DNA from: UMGS1696 sp964430105
Lineage (GTDB): Bacteria; Bacillota; Clostridia; Oscillospirales; CAG-272
Direction of reading: 5' to 3'
DNA length: 8,862 bases
Assembly: GCA_964430105.1 (NCBI GenBank)
Contig: CAYSEF010000057.1
Span: 1 to 8,862 of the forward strand
Shown: positions 1-6,968 of the stretch, in pieces
Layout of the letters: every line of letters begins with the position of its first letter
Position numbering within the stretch: the first letter of the stretch is position 1
Made by a program: the position numbers and the translations under genes
Notes under the pieces: generated by a model
Databases searched by the model: none
Told to the model about the DNA's origin: nothing
What the model saw: the letters and a program-made list of their open reading frames with translations, nothing else

Positions 1-905
1 TGGTAGAGCTTAAATTAAAAGATGATTCTCCGCTTGTAGGGCTTGTGCTTAAGGAAATGCGTGAGAAATATAAAACTCGTGTGCTTATCTGCGTTGTACA
101 AAGGGGAGATGAAGTTTATATCCCCGGAGGCGATTTTGTTCTGCAAAGCGGTGATAAAATCGGGCTTACAGCTTCACCTGATGAAATACAGAAATTCCTG
201 CGTCAGATAGGTCTGCTTCAAAAAAAGGCAAAAAGCGTTATGATAATGGGCGGCGGAAAAACAGCGTATTACCTTGCGAAAATGCTTGAAGCCGGCGGAA
301 GTGATGTCAAGGTCATTGAAATAGACGAAAAAAATGCAGAAGCATTGACAGAGGATTTACCAAATTCTGTTATAATTCACGGAGATGGCGCACAACAGGA
401 GCTTCTTCTTGAGGAAGGCTTGCGCTCGACAGATGCATTTGTCACACTCACGGGGATGGATGAACAGAATATACTTATTTCGATATATGCAATGTCGCAG
501 GATGTACCAAAGGTCATAGCAAAGGTCAATCGTGATGAGCTTTCGGAAATGGCGGAGAAGCTCGGACTTGACTGCATAGTATCGCCGAGAAAGATAATTT
601 CGGACGTGCTTGTTCAGTATGCAAGAGCACTTGAAAATTCGCAGGGAACAAGTGTTGAAACGCTGTATAAGCTAATGGACGGTCGTGTTGAGGCACTTGA
701 ATTTCGTGTACGTCAATCTGTTGAGGGCTTGACCGATATCCCGCTAAAGAATTTGCAGAGAAAAACGGGTATTCTTATTGCCGGTATAATTCGTGGACGG
801 CGTACTATCGTTCCGGGCGGTGATGATTGCATTTTGTCAGGTGATAGAGTTATTGTTCTTGCTGCAAATCAACGTCTTTCCGACCTCGCTGATATCGTAA
901 AGTGA
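1..905 (+). CDS. trkA: Trk potassium uptake protein TrkA, C-terminal part (5' end outside window)
   Basis: This is the cytoplasmic, nucleotide-binding regulatory subunit of the Trk potassium transporter; it gates the membrane subunit TrkH encoded immediately downstream. The frame is open from base 3 through the left edge, so the GTG at 45 is internal and 300 residues are visible of a family usually near 450. The first Rossmann RCK_N domain is missing because of the window edge. What remains is the end of RCK_C 1 (residues 1-60 of the fragment), a complete second RCK_N (about 78-195) with the dinucleotide loop MGGGKTA, an acidic residue at the end of the second strand (VIEID) and the HGDG turn, then RCK_C 2 (about 215-298, ending DRVIVLAA). 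The two-RCK arrangement fits TrkA rather than a single-RCK KtrA. The stop codon lies directly at the trkH ribosome site, so the genes are probably translationally coupled. Confidence 0.93.
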   Translation, partial: VELKLKDDSPLVGLVLKEMREKYKTRVLICVVQRGDEVYIPGGDFVLQSGDKIGLTASPDEIQKFLRQIGLLQKKAKSVMIMGGGKTAYYLAKMLEAGGSDVKVIEIDEKNAEALTEDLPNSVIIHGDGAQQELLLEEGLRSTDAFVTLTGMDEQNILISIYAMSQDVPKVIAKVNRDELSEMAEKLGLDCIVSPRKIISDVLVQYARALENSQGTSVETLYKLMDGRVEALEFRVRQSVEGLTDIPLKNLQRKTGILIAGIIRGRRTIVPGGDDCILSGDRVIVLAANQRLSDLADIVK

Positions 906-907
906 GG
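903..907 (+). promoter_or_regulatory. ribosome binding site deciding the trkH start
   Basis: TGAGG overlaps the trkA stop codon (903-905) and lies six bases before the ATG at 914. This supports ATG 914 over the in-frame GTG at 902, which would fall inside the ribosome site itself, and suggests translational coupling of trkA and trkH. Confidence 0.7.
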
Positions 908-913
908 CAACAG

Positions 914-2359
914 ATGAATATTAAACGAATTTGCTATACTTTAGGGCGTATTATCACAATAGAGGGTGTGCTTTTTGCATTGCCTGTAGCTGTGGCATTG
1001 TGGTATGGTGAAACTAAAACTGCTGTTTCGTTTGCTGTGACAATGCTTGGTGCGATATTGCTTGGCTGTGGAATGACTTTTTTGACGAGAAAATCCGATC
1101 AGACGATATACGCACGAGAGGGCTTTGTGATAACTGCGGCGGCTTGGCTGTTGCTGTCAGCTATCGGTGCGCTTCCGTTCGTTTTGAGCGGTGATATCGT
1201 ATCATATGTTGATGCGTTTTTTGAAACTGTAAGCGGATTTACCACTACCGGTGCATCGATTTTGAGGGATGTCGAAGCAATGACGCACGGTTGCCTGTTC
1301 TGGCGAAGCTTTACGCATTGGATAGGCGGTATGGGTGTTCTTGTGCTGATGATGGCGATAATTCCCGATAACAGCGGACGATCTATTCATATAATGCGCG
1401 CTGAAATGCCCGGGCCGATAGTTGACAAAATCGTTCCGAAGGTGAGAGATACTGCGAAGATACTGTATCTAATTTACATTGCCATGACTTTGGTACAGAT
1501 AATTCTTTTGTCTTTTGGCGAAATGTCGGTATTTGAGGCAATACTACATTCTCTCGGTACAGCGGGTACAGGTGGATTTGGTATAAAAGGTGACAGCGTT
1601 GGAGGATATTCAGCGTATTCGCAGTGGGTCATCACGATATTTATGCTTCTGTTTGGCATTAATTTTAATCTGTATTATTTAATGCTGCTGAAAAAATTCA
1701 GACAAGCCTTCAAAAATGAAGAGCTGTGGGCATATTGTGGAATAGTTGTGCTTTCCACAGCTGTTATAACGGGAAATATTGTGTCGATCTATGGCTCATT
1801 CAGTGAAGCGTTGAGAAATTCAGCATTTCAGGTGGCATCAATCATTACCACAACGGGGTATTCCACAGTCGATTTCGATTTGTGGCCGAGTTTGTCTAAG
1901 GCGGTGCTTCTTCTGCTTATGTTTTTAGGTGGATGTGCAGGTTCAACCGCAGGTGGTCTGAAGGTGTCACGTGCTTTGATACTTGTGAAAAATATGCGTG
2001 CAGAGCTGAAAAGAATGATACATCCCAGAGCTGTTGCGACAGTTCGACTTGACGGAAAGAAGCTGGATGATAACACGCAGAGAGGGGTTGGCTCATATTT
2101 CGGACTATATGCGCTGTGTCTTGCGACTGTGTTTTTCATTATATCCTTTGAGCCGTTTGATATAGAAACAAATCTGACTGCTGCGGTATCGTGCTTTAAC
2201 AATGTAGGGCCGGGATTCGCAGGTGTTGGCCCTATGTCAAGCTATGCGGATTACGGTGCGATATCTAAGCTGGTGCTGTCGTTTGCCATGCTCCTTGGAA
2301 GATTGGAATTATATCCGATGCTGATAATGCTTATTCCTGCAACATGGATGAGAAAGTAA
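914..2359 (+). CDS. trkH: Trk potassium uptake protein TrkH, membrane subunit
   Basis: TrkH is the potassium-conducting membrane subunit of the Trk system, an SKT-superfamily protein with four membrane-pore-membrane repeats. All four pore loops are visible in this 481-residue protein: FTTTGAS (109-115), GTAGTGGFG (215-223), ITTTGYS (311-317) and NNVGPGFAGVG (429-439), each carrying the selectivity-filter glycine. The intramembrane stretch GGCAGSTAGGLK (339-350) and the C-terminal LLGRLELYP (460-468) are also typical of the family, as is the length. An upstream GTG at 902 overlapping the trkA stop would add four residues. I prefer the ATG at 914 because GAGG at 904-907 sits six bases before it. 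Together with trkA it forms an operon whose promoter lies outside the window; a hairpin terminator follows at 2402. Substrate could in principle include sodium, as in Ktr/HKT relatives, but the TrkA partner argues for potassium. Confidence 0.95.
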   Translation: MNIKRICYTLGRIITIEGVLFALPVAVALWYGETKTAVSFAVTMLGAILLGCGMTFLTRKSDQTIYAREGFVITAAAWLLLSAIGALPFVLSGDIVSYVDAFFETVSGFTTTGASILRDVEAMTHGCLFWRSFTHWIGGMGVLVLMMAIIPDNSGRSIHIMRAEMPGPIVDKIVPKVRDTAKILYLIYIAMTLVQIILLSFGEMSVFEAILHSLGTAGTGGFGIKGDSVGGYSAYSQWVITIFMLLFGINFNLYYLMLLKKFRQAFKNEELWAYCGIVVLSTAVITGNIVSIYGSFSEALRNSAFQVASIITTTGYSTVDFDLWPSLSKAVLLLLMFLGGCAGSTAGGLKVSRALILVKNMRAELKRMIHPRAVATVRLDGKKLDDNTQRGVGSYFGLYALCLATVFFIISFEPFDIETNLTAAVSCFNNVGPGFAGVGPMSSYADYGAISKLVLSFAMLLGRLELYPMLIMLIPATWMRK

Positions 2360-2401
2360 GCATTGGTTTGAGTTTTTGAAAAAATATGCTGTGAATAAGA
2401 A

Positions 2402-2467
2402 AAAGCCGGTATGCCTGTTTTGCATTGATCTGCAAAATCGACATATCGGCTTTGTGTTATGTTTTTT
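2402..2467. terminator. bidirectional intrinsic terminator between trkH and the pduL-like gene
   Basis: Bases 2402-2413 pair with 2442-2453 (12 pairs, one G-T), and a second perfect 7-bp stem, TTTTGCA (2418-2424) with TGCAAAA (2431-2437), caps it with a six-base loop. On the plus strand the arm is followed by TTTG and then six T at 2462-2467; on the minus strand it is followed by a run of five T (2404-2400). It therefore can stop transcription from both converging genes. The T-run on the plus strand is partly displaced from the stem, so efficiency in that direction is less certain. Confidence 0.8.
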
Positions 2468-2472
2468 ATGAA

Positions 2473-3045
2473 TTACTTAATGATTTCGCCGTAGCATTCG
2501 CCGAAAGCGCAAGCTGCGTTGGATTCATCAGTATCAATATGCATAGCTGCTGCGAAGTTGGGGTTTACACGAACAACAACATCACCGAAGGTAAGGCTAC
2601 GGCCGTTGGATTCGATCTTAACGGAAACAACTTCCTTATCTGCAACACCTGCTGCTTCAGCATCTGCGGGAGTGAAGTGGATGTGACGCTTAGCTGCGAT
2701 AACACCTTCGCTGATTTCAACTTCACCTGCAGGGCCTACGAGCTTGCAAGCACCGGAGCCTGCGATATCACCGGATTCACGAACAGGAGCGTTTACACCG
2801 AGAGTACGAGCATCGGTGAGAGAAACTTCTACCTGTGTAGAGGAACGTGCAGGGCCGAGGATAATAACATTGGGGATAGACTTCTTCGGGCCAACAACGG
2901 TAACACGTTCTTCACAAGCGAACTGACCGGGCTGAGAGAGATCCTTCTTGTGTGTGAGGGTAGCACCTTCGCCAAAGAGAATCTTAATATGTTCTTCACT
3001 GAGATGCACGTGACGTGCGCTGGTTTCAACTAATACTTTTGCCAT
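2473..3045 (-). CDS. pduL: PduL-like phosphate acyltransferase (phosphotransacetylase)
   Basis: Enzymes of this family exchange phosphate and coenzyme A on short acyl groups (propanoyl-CoA or acetyl-CoA to the acyl-phosphate) and are unrelated in fold to classical Pta. The 190-residue protein has the two beta-barrel repeats of the PTAC family, with the metal-binding candidates ARHVHLS (His12, His14), QFACEE (Cys44, Glu45/46), KRHIHFTP (His121, His123) and AAMHIDTDE (His169). It begins MAKVLVETSARHVHLS, so the amphipathic encapsulation peptide that directs PduL into microcompartments is absent and the enzyme should be cytosolic. The longest frame opens at 3057, but that ATG lies within the ribosome site of the ATG at 3045, which I take as the start. 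It has its own strong promoter. Context (pyruvate kinase upstream, no propanediol genes) suggests acetyl-phosphate and acetate production; acyl preference cannot be read from sequence alone. Confidence 0.92.
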   Translation of the reverse strand: MAKVLVETSARHVHLSEEHIKILFGEGATLTHKKDLSQPGQFACEERVTVVGPKKSIPNVIILGPARSSTQVEVSLTDARTLGVNAPVRESGDIAGSGACKLVGPAGEVEISEGVIAAKRHIHFTPADAEAAGVADKEVVSVKIESNGRSLTFGDVVVRVNPNFAAAMHIDTDESNAACAFGECYGEIIK

Positions 3046-3050
3046 AATTT

Positions 3051-3055
3051 CCTCC
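3051..3055 (-). promoter_or_regulatory. ribosome binding site deciding the pduL-like start
   Basis: GGAGG on the minus strand lies five bases before the ATG at 3045. The upstream in-frame ATG at 3057 overlaps this site and has no ribosome site of its own in proper position, so the shorter protein is preferred. Confidence 0.85.
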
Positions 3056-3093
3056 ATTTGCCTCAGAAAACGGGGCTATTTTTGTACTTTAAT

Positions 3094-3122
3094 ATTATAG
3101 CATCCAAGGGCGTGAATGTCAA
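3094..3122 (-). promoter_or_regulatory. strong vegetative promoter of the pduL-like gene
   Basis: On the minus strand, TTGACA (3117-3122) and TATAAT (3094-3099) are separated by exactly 17 bases (3100-3116), and TGC immediately before the -10 box gives an extended -10. All twelve consensus hexamer bases match. Transcription should start near 3087, leaving a leader of about 40 bases, too short for a riboswitch. Confidence 0.9.
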
Positions 3123-3175
3123 GGGAAAAGGGGATACGGGTCATTTTTTTGAAAACTCACGCTGATATTGTAAAG

Positions 3176-3224
3176 CTATGACGTTATCAAAGGACTTATT
3201 TGCGATTACTTTGACATAACATAG
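3176..3224 (-). repeat. imperfect inverted repeat across the HAD gene end
   Basis: CTATG (3176-3180), TTA (3184-3186) and TCAAAG (3187-3192) pair with CATAG (3220-3224), TAA (3217-3219) and CTTTGA (3209-3214). This gives 14 pairs with a small internal loop and a 16-base hairpin loop that contains the HAD stop codon. On the minus strand no real T-run follows the stem (CTTTACAAT), so it is not a standard intrinsic terminator. It could be a weak terminator, an mRNA-end stabiliser or chance. Confidence 0.35.
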
Positions 3225-3967
3225 TCAATAACTGACCAAACACCGTCGTATACAGCCTCAGCTGCCTGTTTTACTTCATTTCTTGCGTTTGCAACCGCAC
3301 ATCCGTGGAATCTGGTTATCATTGCCATATCGTTCATGTTGTCGCCTACGGTGTATATCTTGTCCTCATCTACGCCTATGATCGAAGCGTATCGTGCAAG
3401 ACCTTGACCTTTATCTATTCCTACCGGCGGAATGTCAATACAAATTCCGTTTTGGAGTGCGTTTACTGTGTCGCCCCAACGTCTGTTGATTTCTGCTACA
3501 GCATCACGAGCGTCGTTATCACTTCTGCAAACTGTGTTCAGATGAGTAAACTCAATGATTTCTGCGGCTTCTGCGGGCATTTTTGACGGTGGCTGCGAGT
3601 ATGAACGTAAATAGCTTGGATCGGTTGCGAAGGAGGTACGTTTTCTTTCGTTAAGGCAGTCGAGGAAGGTGTGATAGTTTTCGCCGAGAAACTGTGCTAT
3701 TTGACCGACGGTATTGTTTTTGTTCTGCATATGTTCGCAGTATATAAACGTGCCGTCGGGATTTATTGCCATAGCTCCGTTGAGCGAGAGAATAAAATCA
3801 AATTCAATCTTTTCATGCTCGAGAATATTATACATACCATAATCGCGACCTGTTACAAGTCCGAATTTGTTTCCTGCGGCACGAAAATTTTTGATAGCGT
3901 CACGGTTTTTTTGAGAAATACCGTTGTAGCTGAGTGTGCCGTCGAAGTCTGATGCTACTATATACAT
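3206..3967 (-). CDS. Cof-type HAD-superfamily phosphatase
   Basis: Cof-type (HAD IIB) proteins hydrolyse phosphate from sugar phosphates, nucleotides or similar small molecules through an aspartyl-phosphate intermediate with magnesium. The 253-residue protein shows motif I DFDGT (Asp7 nucleophile, Asp9 acid/base), motif II LVTGR (Thr39), the Cof signature SLNGA (61-65), motif III GIDKGQGL (Lys186) and motif IV GDNMND (Asp209, Asp213). The region between about 80 and 180 is the variable IIB cap that sets substrate choice. The open frame extends back to 4048, but AAGGAG at 3975-3980 and the position of motif I fix the ATG at 3967. The ribosome site overlaps the stop of the glycosidase gene, and the start lies 11 bases beyond it, so the two are likely translationally coupled. 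The substrate cannot be read from the sequence; a sugar phosphate derived from the glycosidase product is possible but is only inferred. Confidence 0.92.
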   Translation of the reverse strand: MYIVASDFDGTLSYNGISQKNRDAIKNFRAAGNKFGLVTGRDYGMYNILEHEKIEFDFILSLNGAMAINPDGTFIYCEHMQNKNNTVGQIAQFLGENYHTFLDCLNERKRTSFATDPSYLRSYSQPPSKMPAEAAEIIEFTHLNTVCRSDNDARDAVAEINRRWGDTVNALQNGICIDIPPVGIDKGQGLARYASIIGVDEDKIYTVGDNMNDMAMITRFHGCAVANARNEVKQAAEAVYDGVWSVIDYVMSK

Positions 3968-3974
3968 ATAGTGT

Positions 3975-3980
3975 CTCCTT
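3975..3980 (-). promoter_or_regulatory. ribosome binding site deciding the HAD start, overlapping the upstream stop
   Basis: AAGGAG on the minus strand lies seven bases before the ATG at 3967 and shares bases with the TAA stop (3979-3981) of the glycosidase gene. It supports the short HAD start over one inside the glycosidase gene. Confidence 0.85.
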
Positions 3981-6927
3981 AATTTGAAAGGGAATACTTT
4001 ACAAATGAATATCGTTCTGCATAACCGTTGCAAATACGTCCGTGCCATTCTTTTTCAAATGAAAATGTGCCGGGACCTACGCCATACGGTTCAGGGTCAT
4101 GTCTGTGATGCGGGCCAAGAGTATTGCGCATGGAATTGCATAGAGTTACGGTGATAGTGTTGCTTCCGTCGCAAAGATATTCTGCAAGCTCTACAGTACG
4201 GTTGAACAGCATTTTTGCGACAGCTTTGCCATTGACAGAAATTTCTGCTGTTGCAAATCTTCCGTCAAGGTGCAGTACCGAGGGTTTACCGCTACAGTAG
4301 TCATAGTCGAATTCTGTTGTTATTCTGCCACTGAAGAACGGGAAACCTCCACGCACTATATTGTCGGACGGGAGAGTGTTAGGCTGTGATACAAGGGTGA
4401 ATTTTCCATCGAAAATGGTGGAATTTCGCTCGCTATCCTCGAAAACACCGTCACATCGTACTCCAAAGTCACCGAGAAGGTATATCGGCTCGATTTCTGT
4501 ATCAAATACGAGGCAATTTCTCAGTGATTCTGATACGCCATCGTAAAGGACGTGGTAAACATGGTCACGCTGGAAATGTTCAACTTCGATAACAATATCG
4601 TTTTGTCCTGCGTGGGTAAGACTGCTTATTTCTGCACAAGCGAATGATCTGTCGAACCATGAATCGTTTTTATCCGGGAAAATTTCGCTATTATTTATCC
4701 AAATACGCTGATACATTGGTTCAACGCAGATTTTCAGTGTTTCCGGTGTGTAATCCAGCGTAAAACTGAATTTCAAATATACCTTTCCTGCATATCTTTC
4801 GCTGAGAAGATTATCCTTTACACCGTAAATCGATAGCGGAGCATCATAATTTATTCCGTCATTCGAGCGTTCACAGGTGTCAAGCGTGAGAATATTAGCA
4901 GGCTTTCCTATAAGACGTACTGTTTTCGGAACAGGTATATACTCCTTTTGGATAGATGGAATTTCCGAAAGTGGCTGGCAGTCGATATCATCACCTGAAA
5001 CAAGCAGATATGATTCAGCGTCACTGAAATTCAATACAGCAGTGTTGTTTTTTATGTAGATAGGCTCTGTTGTTAGAGTGTTCAGATTAAGCCTTGCCCA
5101 TTTTTGTGTTGTGTCGGGCAGTGTGACATTCACATTTTCCAGTGTTTTATCTGAAACATTTGTGATATAGACTATCCACTCACCGTCATCTGTTATACGG
5201 GACATTTTTCGCAGCTCGGGGAGATTTTTTCCGTTCTGCAAAATCGTTGTATCCTTGAGGGAAAGTAAATTTTCGATATTGATATTTGAATTAAGCCATT
5301 CATAGTCAGCAGGAAGACCATCTATGTAGTCCGGCTTTCGATCATAGACATAAACCTTTCCACCGGCTGATATAAATTCCTTCAGCAGTGAAACTGTGGA
5401 TGAATCAAGCGAATACGTAAACGGCACGATAACGGTTGAATACGCACATTTGCCAACCTTTACATGAGCTGTTCCGTTGATCGTTTCAACAGATGCCATT
5501 CTTTGCATCATCCACTCGTCACCGTAATGATATGGTATCTGATTATATCCGAGGAAGCGTGAAAGCTCAAAAAATTTACCTTCGATTTCGGAAAGTGAAC
5601 TGCTGTCGTCTTTTTTGTATTTACAGTACGCTCCGTGTATCGGATGAATTACAAGGATTGGAGCATATTCTGTGCCTACTGAAAGAGCTGCGCCGAGTGA
5701 ATTGAAATAATTGTCAAACTCAGCCATATCGCTAAACCAGGGATTATGCTCGGAATAATGCAGAGGATAGTCACGCTTTCTTTGTCCGCGTTCGGAATAT
5801 GGATAGAGGTGCTGACACATGATGTTGACACCACCGGCATATTGTACTTCTGCGATTCGTTTCAGCTCATTCGGAGATACATCCCAGCCACAGCAACCGA
5901 ACATTTCGGAGAGGGCTTTCTTTTTTCCAAGCTGAGCACAAGCGGAACCGAGCTGTTTCATGGCGATATCATCTTGAATACCACGACCGAGATAGTCGAT
6001 TCCCGGCATAGTTTCGTATTCATAGAACGGCATACAGCCACCAATGCACATCATCTGACCGGCAAGCGAGGATTCTTCTACTGCATGGCCTGTGACGGCA
6101 CATCCAAGCTCTGTACATCTGTCGTAGATTTTTTTAATGAAATTATTTATAAAAAGCTTGTGTATGAGATAGTAATAATCGTATCGGAATTTATCTGCGC
6201 CATCGAAATCAAAGAAAAGTGCAGGTAGATTTTTGAATATTGAGTAACCGTATACTTCTTCAAATTCGCGCGGAAGAATATTTGAATACGGATGTCCCCA
6301 GCGATAATACTGTGGCTCATCGGTGAAAAATCCCGGCATAGCTGAGCCAAAATCCTCATCAGACAGGCGTTTTTTGTATTCTGCGTGAGTGGCTTCGATA
6401 AATTTTTCGGTCACTTCGCCATTCAAAGTGTCAACGTAGCTGTTGTCATATCTGCGATAGAGGATGAGATATTCTTCAGAGCCGTTGTCATTTGTTACTT
6501 GTGTAAAACTTCCGTCGGGATTTTTTGTGTATACTGCTATAATTTCGTCATCATCGTCATTTTGTGGCTGTGGTGGGAATTTGCCCATGCGATATTCAAT
6601 AGATAGGGCAAAATTCTTCTTATCGTTGAGAAGTGCACCACCTGCAAAACCACTTGGCCAACCGTTTTCATCGTAAGACCATGCTTCCATACCGTGCTTT
6701 TTCGCTTCATCGACACAGGCTGAGATACATTCAAACCATTCGTCGGAGAGATATTCTGTTTCAAGTCCACCACGGGCGTGCATAAAGAAGCCGTTCATGC
6801 CGAGCGATTTCATTTGGCGTATCTGTCGGCGCAGTTCTTCCGGGTCAAGTCGATCGTTCCAGCTCCAAAAAGGCAAGCTTCCGTATGACGGTGCGAGCAA
6901 ACGAATTTTTGAAATAGTATTTTTCAT
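3979..6927 (-). CDS. GH106-like (alpha-L-rhamnosidase-related) cytoplasmic glycoside hydrolase
   Basis: The 982-residue protein resembles the large family of TIM-barrel glycosidases related to GH106 alpha-L-rhamnosidases. Recognisable signatures are PFWSWND (19-25), GFFMHARGGLE (46-56), SYDENGWPSGFAGG (84-97) and GFFTDEP (199-205), then ALSEMFGCCGWDVSP (338-352) with CQHLYPYSERG (371-381). Glu204 and Glu341 are my candidates for catalytic carboxylates. The barrel (about 15-415) is followed by a Rossmann-like domain similar to those in beta-galactosidases (about 418-545), a small beta region, and jelly-roll galactose-binding-like domains (about 700-830 and 855-980, with RNTLGPHH and GPGTF near the end). 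No signal peptide is visible: the barrel starts within 20 residues, so it should act in the cytoplasm on an imported glycoside. GGGGGAG (6933-6939) supports the start. It lies between pyk and the HAD gene, 41 nt and 11 nt apart. Substrate is uncertain; the rhamnosidase label is only by resemblance. Confidence 0.8.
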   Translation of the reverse strand: MKNTISKIRLLAPSYGSLPFWSWNDRLDPEELRRQIRQMKSLGMNGFFMHARGGLETEYLSDEWFECISACVDEAKKHGMEAWSYDENGWPSGFAGGALLNDKKNFALSIEYRMGKFPPQPQNDDDDEIIAVYTKNPDGSFTQVTNDNGSEEYLILYRRYDNSYVDTLNGEVTEKFIEATHAEYKKRLSDEDFGSAMPGFFTDEPQYYRWGHPYSNILPREFEEVYGYSIFKNLPALFFDFDGADKFRYDYYYLIHKLFINNFIKKIYDRCTELGCAVTGHAVEESSLAGQMMCIGGCMPFYEYETMPGIDYLGRGIQDDIAMKQLGSACAQLGKKKALSEMFGCCGWDVSPNELKRIAEVQYAGGVNIMCQHLYPYSERGQRKRDYPLHYSEHNPWFSDMAEFDNYFNSLGAALSVGTEYAPILVIHPIHGAYCKYKKDDSSSLSEIEGKFFELSRFLGYNQIPYHYGDEWMMQRMASVETINGTAHVKVGKCAYSTVIVPFTYSLDSSTVSLLKEFISAGGKVYVYDRKPDYIDGLPADYEWLNSNINIENLLSLKDTTILQNGKNLPELRKMSRITDDGEWIVYITNVSDKTLENVNVTLPDTTQKWARLNLNTLTTEPIYIKNNTAVLNFSDAESYLLVSGDDIDCQPLSEIPSIQKEYIPVPKTVRLIGKPANILTLDTCERSNDGINYDAPLSIYGVKDNLLSERYAGKVYLKFSFTLDYTPETLKICVEPMYQRIWINNSEIFPDKNDSWFDRSFACAEISSLTHAGQNDIVIEVEHFQRDHVYHVLYDGVSESLRNCLVFDTEIEPIYLLGDFGVRCDGVFEDSERNSTIFDGKFTLVSQPNTLPSDNIVRGGFPFFSGRITTEFDYDYCSGKPSVLHLDGRFATAEISVNGKAVAKMLFNRTVELAEYLCDGSNTITVTLCNSMRNTLGPHHRHDPEPYGVGPGTFSFEKEWHGRICNGYAERYSFVKYSLSN

Positions 6928-6959
6928 AAAAGCTCCCCCAAAGTCTTAAATCAGCTTTT
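6928..6959 (-). repeat. hairpin enclosing the glycosidase ribosome site
   Basis: In the 41-base gap after pyk, AAAAGCT (minus strand, 6959-6953) can pair perfectly with AGCTTTT (6934-6928), ending at the base before the ATG at 6927. The ribosome site GGGGGAG (6939-6933) lies in the loop and the edge of the stem. It may modulate translation of the glycosidase; with only seven pairs the effect could be slight. Confidence 0.4.
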
Positions 6960-6968
6960 AGTGCAAGG

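Noticed and set aside
45..47. GTG as the start of a short TrkA-like protein
   Set aside because: The frame is open back to the window edge with in-family residues before the GTG, and the protein would start in the middle of an RCK_C domain.
1828..2202. A 124-codon minus-strand frame inside trkH
   Set aside because: It lies antisense to conserved TrkH pore segments and has no ribosome site or recognisable motif.
2425..3033. A 202-codon open frame on the plus strand opposite the pduL-like gene
   Set aside because: It begins inside the terminator hairpin, has no ribosome site, and its Cys/Asn-rich translation matches nothing. The minus-strand frame has full PduL motifs and a perfect promoter, so this is a shadow caused by biased codon use.
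5746..6228. A 160-codon plus-strand frame inside the glycosidase gene
   Set aside because: It lies opposite conserved barrel motifs of the glycosidase, with no ribosome site or family resemblance.
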